DNA from: Clostridiales bacterium
GTDB lineage: Bacteria > Bacillota > Clostridia > Saccharofermentanales > DTU023
Direction of reading: 5' to 3'
DNA: 64,000 nucleotides
Assembly (NCBI GenBank): GCA_004556455.1
Contig: SFGY01000003.1
Coordinates: 1 to 64,000 of the forward strand
Made by a program: the position numbers and the translations under genes. Position 1 is the first letter of the stretch. Every line of letters starts with the position of its first letter. Under the pieces are notes generated by a model. That model made no database searches. It saw nothing but the letters and a program-made list of their open reading frames with translations, and was not told the origin of the DNA. Below are positions 41,883 to 50,879 of the stretch, one piece after another.

Positions 41883-43508
41883 ATGAAAAAGTTCACGACC
41901 ATCACAGCGTTTTTTCTCGCTGCCGTCCTTCTTCTGACTTTTGGCTGTCCGGTCAGAGCAGAAGGAGACCAAGAGCCCTTCGAAATCACGGTCCAATATG
42001 GATCAGAACCTCTCTCCATCGACCCGAACGCCGAAATAGGGAACGACGTCATTACTATGAACTGTCATATGTGGGAGTCGCTCTATAAGCGCGGTGAGGG
42101 GAATAAACTTGAGCCGGGCATGGCGGAAAGTGTCGATATCAGCGATGATAAAATGACCTATACTTTCCATCTCCGCGATGGCATCAAATGGTCCGACGGC
42201 GAACCTGTTACGGCCAAACAATTCGAGTATTCCTGGAAACGTCTGGTCACCGGTGGTTATGACTACAGTTCCTTCCTCGACAATGTCGTCAATGCGCTGG
42301 ATATTCGTACAAAGGGCGCTGACGTCGATACTCTTGGCATTGAAGCCCCGGATGACAAGACTTTTATCGTCCATCTGACCAGCCCTATCCCGTATTTTCT
42401 GGAAATCTGCGCCTATGGCGTCACCGTGCCGATGCGACAGGATATCATCGAGGAACACGGAGACGACTGGTCCTTATCTCCGGAAACCTTTATCAGCAAT
42501 GGCGCCTATAAGCTGGACGAGTGGGTGAACCAGGAAAAACTCGTGATGGTCAAAAACCCGGAATATTACGAGAAGGATAAAATCGGTCCGGATAAAATCA
42601 CCTGGCTTTTCATGGATGACGACAACGCCTCCCTGGCCGCTTTTGAATCTGGAACGGTCATGTTTACCTCTCACTTCCCTTCAGAAGAGATTCAGCGTCT
42701 GAAAGATGCCGGCTTCTTCCAGACTCAGCCCCAGATCGGCACATATTATCTGCAGATTGAATCCAGTGAGAAAGGCGTGCCGGAACTGCAGATTCCGAAA
42801 GTTCGCCGCGCCCTCTCTCTGGCCATTGACCGCAAATACATCGTGGACAACATCACCAAGGGCGGTGAAATCCCCGCTGACGGCTATCTCCCCTATGGCT
42901 TTACCGACAGCAAGGGCGACAACTATAAGAAAAATTCCAAACTCTGGTGGGATCTCGACGATTACGAAGCAAGCAAGGAAGAAGCCAAAAAGCTGATGGA
43001 TGAAGCTGGCTTCCCGGATGGCAAAGGCTTCCCTGTCATTCGCTATATGGTCAATAATGGCTCGAACCATCAGGCCATTGCCGAATACATCCAGGATTGC
43101 TGGAAAAATGTCCTGGGCGTCAATGCCAGCATCGAAGCCCAGGAATGGGGCGTATTCCTCGACACGCGTGCTCATGGGGATTACCAACTGGCTCGTGCAG
43201 GCTGGACCGTCGACTTCCACGATCCGGACGGCCTTATGAATCTTTTCGTTTCCCATGATGGCAATAACGATTCGCATTGGAGCAACGCAGATTACGATAA
43301 ACTTATCGGTGAATCAAAAGTCGAGCCCGATCCCGACAAGCGCCTTGAGCTCTTCCACCAGGCTGAAGACATCATGATGGAACAAGGCGCCTGCATTCCG
43401 CTCTACTACTATGTGGACAAATATCTGCTGGATACCACAAAATACGAGGGCTTCTTCTCCGACGTTGATGGCTCGCATTTCCAGTATCTGAGGAAAATTG
43501 AAAAATAA
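41883..43508 (+). CDS. Peptide ABC importer substrate-binding protein, OppA/DppA-like
   Basis: 541 residues. Signal peptide MKKFTTITAFFLAAVLLLTFGC; the LTFGC could be a lipobox, or cleavage may be after VRA. Then the SBP_bac_5 fold: SIDPNAEIGNDVITMNCHMWESLYKR, FHLRDGIKWSDGEPVTAKQFEYSWKRL, VRRALSLAIDRKYIV and AGWTVDFHDPDGLMNLF. The OppA-like layout (VTAKQFEYSWKR) suggests oligopeptides rather than only dipeptides. GGAGGTAAAAAG precedes the start. Confidence 0.93.
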   Translation: MKKFTTITAFFLAAVLLLTFGCPVRAEGDQEPFEITVQYGSEPLSIDPNAEIGNDVITMNCHMWESLYKRGEGNKLEPGMAESVDISDDKMTYTFHLRDGIKWSDGEPVTAKQFEYSWKRLVTGGYDYSSFLDNVVNALDIRTKGADVDTLGIEAPDDKTFIVHLTSPIPYFLEICAYGVTVPMRQDIIEEHGDDWSLSPETFISNGAYKLDEWVNQEKLVMVKNPEYYEKDKIGPDKITWLFMDDDNASLAAFESGTVMFTSHFPSEEIQRLKDAGFFQTQPQIGTYYLQIESSEKGVPELQIPKVRRALSLAIDRKYIVDNITKGGEIPADGYLPYGFTDSKGDNYKKNSKLWWDLDDYEASKEEAKKLMDEAGFPDGKGFPVIRYMVNNGSNHQAIAEYIQDCWKNVLGVNASIEAQEWGVFLDTRAHGDYQLARAGWTVDFHDPDGLMNLFVSHDGNNDSHWSNADYDKLIGESKVEPDPDKRLELFHQAEDIMMEQGACIPLYYYVDKYLLDTTKYEGFFSDVDGSHFQYLRKIEK

Positions 43509-43707
43509 GCTGAAGCTGCGACAAAGAGAATTTACACTTGTGAAGCAGCATAAAAGTCATCAGTATTCATGTGGGCCTGTGTAAAAGCAGTTAGTTCACA
43601 CGCAAAGATGCGCAAAAGCAGAGTACTTATAAGATCAAAAAGCTTCACAAAACGGAAAGCAGAGTACTCAAAGGTTTTAACCTTTACAAAAGGAAAAAGG
43701 TCAAAAC

Positions 43708-43739
43708 AATGCCGCCAACAGCCTGCTGTTGGCGGCATT
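43708..43739 (-). terminator. Terminator downstream of the M81 peptidase gene
   Basis: Perfect 15-bp arms AATGCCGCCAACAGC/GCTGTTGGCGGCATT with a two-base centre, followed on the minus strand by GTTTTGACCTTTTTCC. It may also stop read-through of the peptide operon from the other side. Confidence 0.75.
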
Positions 43740-43760
43740 GCCATGTTACAGGGGTCTGAG

Positions 43761-45251
43761 CTAAGCCTGCAGATGCTCTTCGGCCTTATAGCTCAACTCC
43801 GGATCCAGAGGATAGATCGGGCGAGGAACGAGCTTATAGGGCAGGGTGGCTAAAGCCTCATTTGTACTGCCCTGACTCAGGGCCATGATACTCCTGGCCG
43901 CTATAGCCGAATGCTCCGGCGTGAGATAGCCCAGTTTGACCAGAACAAGCTCTGCCCTGGCCGGATCGCGTCCGAGATCCAGGAAGAGCTTTGTGCCGGT
44001 ATAACCGATATGTTTCTCCGCCAGAATAATATCCACATTGCCCGTACGGAAAAGCGCGACATCCGATGGATGGCCAAAGCCCGTCCAGTCCGAAATATAC
44101 GCCATACATTGACCTCGACAAGTCAGGGGCTGACTGTTTTTTCGATCAAAGCCGGCTCCAAAAGTCAGTTCCATTTCTTCGCCCACTTTGCCTTTAAGCG
44201 CCAACGTCGCCCGGGGATCATAGATGCCGCCAAAGAGAGCGGGCACCTTCAGTTTTGCGGTTTCAGGATGATTTAAGAGCAAGGCTAAGAGTCCTGTCAC
44301 ATCAGAGGAAGACCCGGCAGTCGGATTATCCCCTGAATCGGAAATATAGATGGGAGTCCTATCGCCCCGGGCAATCGCCTCAAAAGCCAGATCCAGAGCC
44401 TTCTTCGGCTCATAAGTTTCGGTCTGAAAACAGAATTTTTTCCGGGTCTTCCAGAGTAAATCGGCCAGGTACAGAGCTTCTTCATTGGCCTGTTCCTGAT
44501 CTTCGGCAACGACATAGACGCCTGCTGAACTTTCCGGATTATCGGACCAGGGGAAACCCATCAGATACGAGGACGCCAGGATGCCTTGAGCAGCTTCTCT
44601 CTTTTGCAGTTCAGCCTGAAGATCTTTCATGGGTGAAACCAGGCTGGAGGACTGTTCGCCGGCAATCAGCAGAGGAACTTTAACCCAGGCATGGCAGGCC
44701 GGTTTTCCTTCCAGGGCGTGCAGGAGCATTTTCGCCGCATGGGCTCCCGTTTCATATTGATCCGTATGAGGGGCACATTTATACGCCACGAATCCATCAG
44801 CATTTCGAGCCATTTTGGCCGTCATGGTGCTGTGCGTATCTAAAGACGCATAGATAGGGGTATGTGGGAACAAGGCCCGCACTTCTTCCAAAAAGGGACC
44901 TTCCGCTTCGCCAAAGTCATGGACGCGCATGGAACCATGCAGAGCCAGGCAAAGACCGTCGATGCCCTTTTCTTTTTCCTGCCTGGCCTGCTCGAGGATC
45001 GCTGCTTTTTCTTTCAGAAAAAAAGCCTTGTCCACTTCCCCATTGGGTACGGCGGAAACCGAACGGGTCGGGACCAGCTCACAGCCTGCTGCCTCCAGAG
45101 TTTCTCTGATACCGCGCACAGCATTGTTGTGGGGTAAATCCCGGAACATCTCCTCCCCCACCCGGACCCGAAAATCATTTTCGCCGGCAATAATGGGGTT
45201 AAAGGAGTTTGATTCGTGGTGCATTGCGGCAAGCAAAATACGTTTTTTCAT
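43761..45251 (-). CDS. M81-family metallopeptidase (MlrC-like)
   Basis: 496 residues from the chosen start. KKRILLAAMHHESNSFNPIIAGENDF is the family N-terminus (AxxxHExNSFxP), and LALHGSMRVHDFGEAEGPFLEEVRALFP, YASLDTHSTMTAKMARNADGFVAYKCAPHTDQYETG and ISDSGDNPTAGSSSDVT carry the predicted zinc ligands. MlrC of Sphingomonas cleaves linearised microcystin fragments; other members act on unknown peptides. Its place beyond the peptide importer suggests processing of unusual peptides. Start at 45251 follows GGAGAGAGAATTCAGG. Confidence 0.85.
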   Translation of the reverse strand: MKKRILLAAMHHESNSFNPIIAGENDFRVRVGEEMFRDLPHNNAVRGIRETLEAAGCELVPTRSVSAVPNGEVDKAFFLKEKAAILEQARQEKEKGIDGLCLALHGSMRVHDFGEAEGPFLEEVRALFPHTPIYASLDTHSTMTAKMARNADGFVAYKCAPHTDQYETGAHAAKMLLHALEGKPACHAWVKVPLLIAGEQSSSLVSPMKDLQAELQKREAAQGILASSYLMGFPWSDNPESSAGVYVVAEDQEQANEEALYLADLLWKTRKKFCFQTETYEPKKALDLAFEAIARGDRTPIYISDSGDNPTAGSSSDVTGLLALLLNHPETAKLKVPALFGGIYDPRATLALKGKVGEEMELTFGAGFDRKNSQPLTCRGQCMAYISDWTGFGHPSDVALFRTGNVDIILAEKHIGYTGTKLFLDLGRDPARAELVLVKLGYLTPEHSAIAARSIMALSQGSTNEALATLPYKLVPRPIYPLDPELSYKAEEHLQA

Positions 45252-45380
45252 CCTGAATTCTCTCTCCATCGAAATAAGGCCGAGGCTGAGCCCACTGCCA
45301 CTTGCACGCATCTTAAAGCGGTTAATAAATCATAAAGCCTTTTTAAACTTGAAGAATGTAGTTCATGCCTCGAATGAAAA

Positions 45381-45773
45381 CTATTCTAATGAAGTTCTTT
45401 GAGCATGATGAGCAGCATCGTTCATCGTCAGAAGGTACAGGCAGTATTGATTCATGCTGATGCCTTCCTGCTTAGCATGAACGGATAAAGATCTGTGAAG
45501 ACTTCTGGGCATCCTTAATTTGAACTGTCCGGAATACTCCGACGAATCAATTTTCTCAGCAGGTTCGACAATGTCAATTCCTTCTTCCAGAGCTGCTTCA
45601 AGCCATATTCGCTTTGCCTCCTCTGCATGTACGACAACATCTTCGACAGTATCAGCACAGGTCATACAACCGGGTAAATCGGGGTAACGTGCTCCATAAC
45701 CGCCCTCCACAGTGTCGGGAACGATTTCAAGACGGTAAGGAAGAGAGAGATAGTAATCAATCGTTTTCTTCAT
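45381..45773 (-). CDS. hicB: HicB-like antitoxin
   Basis: About 130 residues. The N-terminal partial RNase-H-like fold (YRLEIVPDTVEGGYGARYPDLPGCMTCADTVEDVVVHAEEAKRIWLEAALEEG) is typical HicB, followed by a C-terminal ribbon-helix-helix (SGQFKLRMPRSLHRSLSVHAKQEGISMNQYCLYLL) that should bind the operator. It neutralises HicA. Overlaps hicA by 17 bases. Confidence 0.9.
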   Translation of the reverse strand: MKKTIDYYLSLPYRLEIVPDTVEGGYGARYPDLPGCMTCADTVEDVVVHAEEAKRIWLEAALEEGIDIVEPAEKIDSSEYSGQFKLRMPRSLHRSLSVHAKQEGISMNQYCLYLLTMNDAAHHAQRTSLE

Positions 45774-46011
45774 CGTTCGCCTCACTTTCTATTGCCTTTT
45801 TTACCATGATAATGTAGACACGCTTGATTGGCTCATGCGCTGGAATCGTGATCGGGTGGCAGCCAGATTTTCTAAAAGTTTTATGATTACTTCCACGATT
45901 GGGTCCGCTCATAGTATATCCATAGGCTTCAAGGATCTTACGTACTTCATTGAAGCGCATATTATTATCTAAGAATCGAATACGTTCGAGAAGTTTGTCG
46001 AATTGGGACAT
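45757..46011 (-). CDS. hicA: HicA-like mRNA interferase toxin
   Basis: 84 residues with the double-stranded-RNA-binding-like fold of HicA: FNEVRKILEAYGYTMSGPNRGSNHKTFRKSGCHPITIPAHEPIKRVYIIMVKKAIE. The catalytic His is in GSNHKTFR. Toxin-first order, as usual for hicAB. A leader of only about 15 bases separates it from its promoter. Confidence 0.9.
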   Translation of the reverse strand: MSQFDKLLERIRFLDNNMRFNEVRKILEAYGYTMSGPNRGSNHKTFRKSGCHPITIPAHEPIKRVYIIMVKKAIESEANDEEND

Positions 46012-46032
46012 GCCTTAATACCTTCATAATTG

Positions 46033-46061
46033 ATTATATATGGTGTCATATATGGTGTCAA
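46033..46061 (-). promoter_or_regulatory. Consensus promoter of hicAB with tandem operator repeats
   Basis: TTGACA (46056-46061), 17-base spacer, TATAAT (46033-46038) on the minus strand: both boxes are perfect. GACACCATATAT occurs twice head-to-tail within it, covering the -35 and spacer, so HicB binding there would close a very strong promoter. Confidence 0.75.
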
Positions 46062-46074
46062 TAATATCTAAGTG

Positions 46075-46341
46075 TTAATCTGTCCGGAAACCCCGCTCGT
46101 TGATCACAGGGAGTGACCTTACCTCCATATTGCGAATCCGTATGTAGCTCCCGGCCTCTATGGCCAAGATGACCTGGTCGATATTTTGTTCTTCGCCTTG
46201 AATTTCCATGGTCACCGTGCCGTCCCATTCGTTTCGGCACCAGCCTGTACAGTGGTAAAGAGATGCCGCGTGCCGGGCACGCCAGCGGAAACCGACGCCC
46301 TGGACGGAGCCGGAAAAGGTGATGCGCTTGCGGATCATCAT
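46075..46341 (-). CDS. acyP: Acylphosphatase
   Basis: 88 residues. The signature SGSVQGVGFRWRARHAASLYHCTGWCRNEWDGTVTMEIQG contains the catalytic Arg (GVGFRW) and Asn (CRNEWDG). Hydrolyses acyl phosphates such as acetyl or carbamoyl phosphate. The start may be the second ATG (46338). Confidence 0.9.
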   Translation of the reverse strand: MMIRKRITFSGSVQGVGFRWRARHAASLYHCTGWCRNEWDGTVTMEIQGEEQNIDQVILAIEAGSYIRIRNMEVRSLPVINERGFRTD

Positions 46342-46366
46342 GACTTTATAGCCATAGCCTTCTTTA

Positions 46367-46702
46367 CTATAACCTTCTTTGCCTCTTTTTCTTTTTCAGA
46401 TTTTTCTGTTTCAGAATATCTGCCGTGTCCTGAACAGCTTTCGGTATCCATTCGGCTCTGTATTCGTCCAGTGGAATAACAATTTCCTGAATACTATCTG
46501 AAGGCAGAGGCCTTTTCGCGCCTTCCGGAATATAGTTTAACCCTGTTTCGCGCAAAGAGAAGCAGTGACTGCTCAGCCAGCCGATCGGCTGATCATCACA
46601 GTAGACGCAGTAACAGCCAAACATTTTTTTGACATGCACATTCAGGCCGTACAAGGCATCCAGCCAGGAATGAACAACGCTTTCATCAGGATAAGCAGCC
46701 AT
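46367..46702 (-). CDS. TfoX N-terminal-domain protein
   Basis: 111 residues. VHVKKMFGCYCVYCDDQPIGWLSSHCFSLR resembles the TfoX/Sxy N-terminal domain (KxMFGGYGVYxDG). Stand-alone forms have no known function. A basic tail (KQKNLKKKKRQRRL) may bind nucleic acid. AcyP starts 25 bases downstream, so the two may be co-transcribed. Confidence 0.65.
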   Translation of the reverse strand: MAAYPDESVVHSWLDALYGLNVHVKKMFGCYCVYCDDQPIGWLSSHCFSLRETGLNYIPEGAKRPLPSDSIQEIVIPLDEYRAEWIPKAVQDTADILKQKNLKKKKRQRRL

Positions 46703-47043
46703 TTGTTTACCTCCGCCTGTCGATTAGTACTCCCTCACACTTCATTTATATATTTAATCTCGCACCAGCTGTATTTCCACTTCCGTTATTTTCCCTCGTA
46801 ATTTAGCCTTTTCAAAAGAACGGCATCATTTATTTCAGGCTTCTGAATGCCTGACGATCTTTTTTTAATTATATTGGAAAAGCAAATTAATGGAAAACTC
46901 TATTTCCTTTTTCTCTTAATATTAAATACATAATTAATGTTAATTATAAGAGGCACAAGGATTTTCATTAAACTTAGCAGGAAGCCCGAAATTTCGGGCT
47001 TCCATTATTAACCGACAAAGCGCATAACTGTTGTTTTACAAAC
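46703..47043. other. AT-rich intergenic region
   Basis: 340 bases, markedly AT-rich, with no plausible gene. It holds the terminator at 46980-47003 and presumably the promoter for the TfoX-N/acyP pair. Confidence 0.6.
46980..47003 (-). terminator. Hairpin after the adenosyltransferase gene
   Basis: Perfect palindrome GGAAGCCCGAAATTTCGGGCTTCC, 40 bases past the stop. The following sequence is AT-rich but has no long T run. Confidence 0.55.
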
Positions 47044-47583
47044 TTAGAATTCCACGCCGGGGCGGGCGTTCAGGCCTTCGGTCTCGTAGGGGTGCTTGCG
47101 CATGCAGACTTCCGAGTAATAGTCGGCCCGGTCAATCAGAGCCTGCGAAGGATCGCGGCCGGTGAGGACGAGTTCGAGAGAATAGGGCTTGTGATCGAGA
47201 AAATCAAGGACACTCTCTTCGGAAAGCACTCCGGCATGGATGGCCCCCAGGGCTTCGTCCAGAACCAGCAGGTCAACCTCTCCATTTTCAGCCTTCTCAC
47301 GGGCTTCTTTAAGACGTTCTGACATCTCGGCTTTCGCTGTCGCTTTTTCTTCCGGGGTCATGGCAAAAGTGAATTTATTGATCTTCTGTCCTGAGAGCAC
47401 CGTTACTGTGGGAAGGCTACGGAGCACTTTAAGTTCGGCAGATTTGCCGTCTTTCAGGAACTGCACGAAGAGCACCTTCCAGCCGCGCGCCGAAGCGCGC
47501 ACGGCGAGGCCGACGGAGGCTGTTGTTTTACCTTTGCCGTCACCGGCGTAAATATGAATTCTTCCTTTTTCTTCTTTGGCCAT
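47044..47583 (-). CDS. cobO: Cob(I)yrinic acid a,c-diamide (corrinoid) adenosyltransferase
   Basis: About 179 residues, CobA/CobO/BtuR family. It attaches the 5'-deoxyadenosyl group to cobalt, making adenosylcobalamin. The P-loop GDGKGKTTASVGLAVRA is near the N-terminus, VDLLVLDEALGAIHAGVLS carries the Walker B-like Asp, and CMRKHPYETEGLNARPGVEF is the family C-terminus. The chosen start places the P-loop as in relatives; the longer frame to 47658 adds a non-conserved lead. It lies directly downstream of nrdJ, whose cofactor it provides. No other B12 gene is in the window. Confidence 0.92.
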   Translation of the reverse strand: MAKEEKGRIHIYAGDGKGKTTASVGLAVRASARGWKVLFVQFLKDGKSAELKVLRSLPTVTVLSGQKINKFTFAMTPEEKATAKAEMSERLKEAREKAENGEVDLLVLDEALGAIHAGVLSEESVLDFLDHKPYSLELVLTGRDPSQALIDRADYYSEVCMRKHPYETEGLNARPGVEF

Positions 47584-47804
47584 TTTCAGATTCTTCTTCC
47601 CTTTTGAAGCTTGCAGCTCGGAAGGCGCAAGCTCGTGCTTTGCAAGTTTTGAAAACAATATGCTTTTGCAGACGTTAGCTCGTCGGTTTTCAAGGACAAA
47701 TGGATTTCGTCCAAGGCTCTGTCATACCACTTCAGGAAAAGGGGCAGCTTATCAGCTAAGTTCACAAATCCTCATACTCAGCAGCAAGCATAAATCTTCT
47801 CCCC

Positions 47805-50800
47805 TCATGAACATCCTGTGGTTGTGCCGCAGTCGAGGCAAACCTTGCAGGTGCCGTTTCGAACCATACGGGTTGAGGAACAGTTGGGACAGGTACTGCC
47901 ATCGTAGAGTTTCTCTCCCGTTTTATAGGCTTCTACGGCATTTTTGTGGATAAATTCGTCAAGTCCCAGCTGGGCGGTCATGGGTTCGCCCGGCTCGCTG
48001 GCCGGTTTGTCTCCGCTTTTGCGAATTTCTGCCAGTTTTCTGGCCGTGGCTTCGGCTTCCTCCGCCTCTTCAGCGCTGGGTTTCACCTGAACACGGGAGA
48101 AATCGCCAATCTCAATATCTATAATTTTGGAAATCAGATCTGAGATGGACGAGACGTATTTGATGTAGGGGTGACGGCTGACAAAGCCGTAGGGTTCGTA
48201 TTTCTGGCCGCGCAGCATTTTGGAAATCTGACGGGCGGGAATGTGGTACTGCAGCATGACGGAGATCGTCTTGGAGAGCGAATTCAGAAGGCCCATAATG
48301 AGCGTGCCTTCACGGTCGGTTGTGATATAAATTTCAGAAATTTCGCCGTTTTCATCGCGGTTGACCGTCGTGTAAATTTTGATGTCCTCAATTTGAGCCG
48401 GATGGGTGCGCCCGCTGCGGATGCCAACAAGTTTGTCACGGCGGGAGACGGCCAGCGGTTTCTCAGCCTGAGCCGCTGCTTCCGCCTTGTATTTTTCAGC
48501 AAGCTTGAGCAGATCGGCATAATTCAGATCTGACAGAGGGCGCTTGGAGGCATCCTCGGTGCTCAAAGTCTGATTCAGGGGCTGGGCAAATTTGGACCCA
48601 TCACGATAAAGCGTAATTCCTTTTACACCCAACTTCCAGGATTCAAGAACCACATCTTTAAAGTCATCCACGGTGGCTTCGCGGGGCAGATTGACCGTTT
48701 TGGAGATAGCTCCGGAAATGAGCGGCGTGATGGCGGCGACCATGCGGACATGCCCCATGGGATCAATGTAGCGTTCCCCGGAACCGCATTTATTCGCCGT
48801 ATCGAAAACACTGAGATCGGACTCTTTCAGATAGGGTGCACCCTCAATTTTACCATCGGCAATCATGCCGTTTTCCTCACGCATGATGTAGTCTTCAATC
48901 TCTTTGCGCTGCTCATCGGTGTAACCGAGCTTTTTCAGACCCTGATTGATCAGCGGGTTTGCAAGCTTCATGTAGCCACCGCCGGAAAGTTTTTTGTAGG
49001 TGACGTGGCCAAAGAAAGGCTCAATGCTGGTGGCGGCGCAGTCCATGGCAAAGGAAATGGTGCCTGTCGGCGCCATGACGCTGACCTGAGCATTGCGGTA
49101 GCCGAAGTTTTTACCGAATTTTTCAGCATCCTTCCAAACCTCCTTCAAAACGGAAGAAAGTTGGTCGAAGTTCATCTTTTTCAAGAGGCGGTGATCCACG
49201 ATCGGCAGCGTGTAATTGATCTCTTCTGTTTCGTCCTCGCGCTCTCCGGCGGCACGGGAGTGATTGCGAATGACACGGGTCATGTGCTTTTTGTTCAGCT
49301 CGTAGCACTCAAAAGGCCCGCATTTCTCAGCCATAAGAGCCGAGATGGCATAGGAACGACCCGTCAGAATACCGGCGAGTGTCGCAGCAAGAGCGCGTGC
49401 CTCATCGGAATCGTAGGGCAGGCCAAGAGCCATGAGCAGGGAGGCCAGATTGGCCATCCCCAGACCTGTGGTGCGGAATTTGTAGGTCTTGCGCGCAATT
49501 TCCGCCGTCGGGAACTGGCCCCAGACAATGGAGGCCTCCAGGACAAGCTGGACAAAGGCCACGGTGTGGAGATAACCCTCCACGTCGAAGCGACCCGTTT
49601 CCATATCCAGGAAACGCAGCACGTTGATTGAGGCGAGGTTACAGGAGGTATCGTCGAGGAAGGCATATTCCCCGCAGGGGTTGGTGGAGTTAATGCGGTT
49701 TTCACGCGTACCGAACTTGCCGTCTTCACCGGCGGGACAGGTGTGCCAGGCATTAAAAGTATCTGAAAACTGAGGGGCCGGGTCGGCGCAGCGCCAGGCG
49801 GATTCATTAAAGAGATCCCAGAGCTGCTGCACGGAAACTTCACGATTGACAGAAGAATCGACGCGGCCTTTCAGGGTCAGCGTCGCCTCGGGATTACGGC
49901 TGAGATTGTTGACCTTGCGCATGAATTCATCGCTGATCTGCACGGAGTTATTGCTGTTCTGCCCCGAGACAGTCTGATAAGCTTCGCCGTCAATATCGCC
50001 GTCATAGCCCATCTTAGCGAGAGCCATGACCTTATCCTCTTCTTTGGCTTTCCAGGAGATGAAATTTTCAATCTCGGGATGATCAATATCGAGGCAGACC
50101 ATCTTGGCCGCACGGCGAGTGGTGCCTCCGGATTTGATGGCACCGGCATTGCGGTCAAGACCTTTAAGGAAACTCATGAGACCAGAGGACTGGCCGCCTC
50201 CGGAAAGTCCCTCGCCTTCCGCGCGAATGGACGAAAAGTTAGTTCCAGTACCGGAACCGCCCTTAAAGAGTTTGGTTTCAGTCACATAGTGGTCTGAGAT
50301 AGAACCCTCGCCGAGCAGAGAGTCTTTAATGGAAAGGATAAAGCAGGCCGAGGCCTGAGTGCGCGTGTAACTGTCCTCGCTCATCACCGCTTTATTTTCT
50401 TTGGGATCCCAGTACCAGAGCTCAGAGCAATGGCCGGCAATACCATAGCTGCGCTTTAAACCGGTGTTGAACCACTGCGGGGAATTGGGCGCGAAAGTTT
50501 GTGAAAGAATGCCGTAAACCAGCTCATCGTAAAGAATTTTGCTCTGCTCTCCTGAGGCGATCATCCCCTCTTCGACCAGAGCGGCTACCCAGAAATCCAC
50601 CATACGGTGAGCGACCTGGCGCATGGAAGTCTCGTATCCCTCCGCCGTGTTGACACCGGCTTTACGGAAATATTTTGAGGCAATGATATCGCAGGCCTGC
50701 TGAGAATAAGTTTCCGGAAATTCCAGATTCTTCATGTCGCAGAGCACTCGGCCGTTTTTGTAGTCCTTGAGCTGGACATCGACCCTTTTCCACTTAAAAA

Positions 50801-50879
50801 GGTCGTAAACACTTTTCTCGTTCTGTCCTTCAAGTTCTTTCGTGTAGTAACGCCTGATGATCTGATCTAAATGTTCCAT
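47805..50879 (-). CDS. nrdJ: Adenosylcobalamin-dependent (class II) ribonucleotide reductase
   Basis: About 1024 residues. Reduces ribonucleotides using a thiyl radical generated from adenosylcobalamin. NPCGEYAFLDDTSCNLASINVLRF holds the active-site N-x-C-x-E and nearby conserved cysteine. AGAIKSGGTTRRAAKMVCLDIDHPEIENFI and VSVMAPTGTISFAMDCAATSIEP are NrdJ-specific. The C-terminal zinc-ribbon-like CPNCSSTRMVRNGTCKVCLDCGTTTGCS contains the reducing cysteine pair. The start at 50879 (MEHLDQIIRR) follows the family N-terminus. It is the B12-dependent counterpart of the riboswitch-controlled nrdDG. Confidence 0.94.
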   Translation of the reverse strand: MEHLDQIIRRYYTKELEGQNEKSVYDLFKWKRVDVQLKDYKNGRVLCDMKNLEFPETYSQQACDIIASKYFRKAGVNTAEGYETSMRQVAHRMVDFWVAALVEEGMIASGEQSKILYDELVYGILSQTFAPNSPQWFNTGLKRSYGIAGHCSELWYWDPKENKAVMSEDSYTRTQASACFILSIKDSLLGEGSISDHYVTETKLFKGGSGTGTNFSSIRAEGEGLSGGGQSSGLMSFLKGLDRNAGAIKSGGTTRRAAKMVCLDIDHPEIENFISWKAKEEDKVMALAKMGYDGDIDGEAYQTVSGQNSNNSVQISDEFMRKVNNLSRNPEATLTLKGRVDSSVNREVSVQQLWDLFNESAWRCADPAPQFSDTFNAWHTCPAGEDGKFGTRENRINSTNPCGEYAFLDDTSCNLASINVLRFLDMETGRFDVEGYLHTVAFVQLVLEASIVWGQFPTAEIARKTYKFRTTGLGMANLASLLMALGLPYDSDEARALAATLAGILTGRSYAISALMAEKCGPFECYELNKKHMTRVIRNHSRAAGEREDETEEINYTLPIVDHRLLKKMNFDQLSSVLKEVWKDAEKFGKNFGYRNAQVSVMAPTGTISFAMDCAATSIEPFFGHVTYKKLSGGGYMKLANPLINQGLKKLGYTDEQRKEIEDYIMREENGMIADGKIEGAPYLKESDLSVFDTANKCGSGERYIDPMGHVRMVAAITPLISGAISKTVNLPREATVDDFKDVVLESWKLGVKGITLYRDGSKFAQPLNQTLSTEDASKRPLSDLNYADLLKLAEKYKAEAAAQAEKPLAVSRRDKLVGIRSGRTHPAQIEDIKIYTTVNRDENGEISEIYITTDREGTLIMGLLNSLSKTISVMLQYHIPARQISKMLRGQKYEPYGFVSRHPYIKYVSSISDLISKIIDIEIGDFSRVQVKPSAEEAEEAEATARKLAEIRKSGDKPASEPGEPMTAQLGLDEFIHKNAVEAYKTGEKLYDGSTCPNCSSTRMVRNGTCKVCLDCGTTTGCS

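Noticed and set aside
43532..43744. Open frames and AGAGTACT repeats between the peptide-binding protein and the M81 gene
   Set aside because: Short, without RBS or recognisable product, and overlapping the terminator palindrome. The repeats are too short to name.
45381..46011. Phage or plasmid island suggested by hicAB
   Set aside because: No integrase, attachment repeats or tRNA nearby; the flanking genes are ordinary chromosomal ones.
47584..47804. Possible third cobalamin riboswitch between nrdJ and the adenosyltransferase
   Set aside because: I looked for a B12 box and the GCCACTG-type core on the minus strand and found neither.
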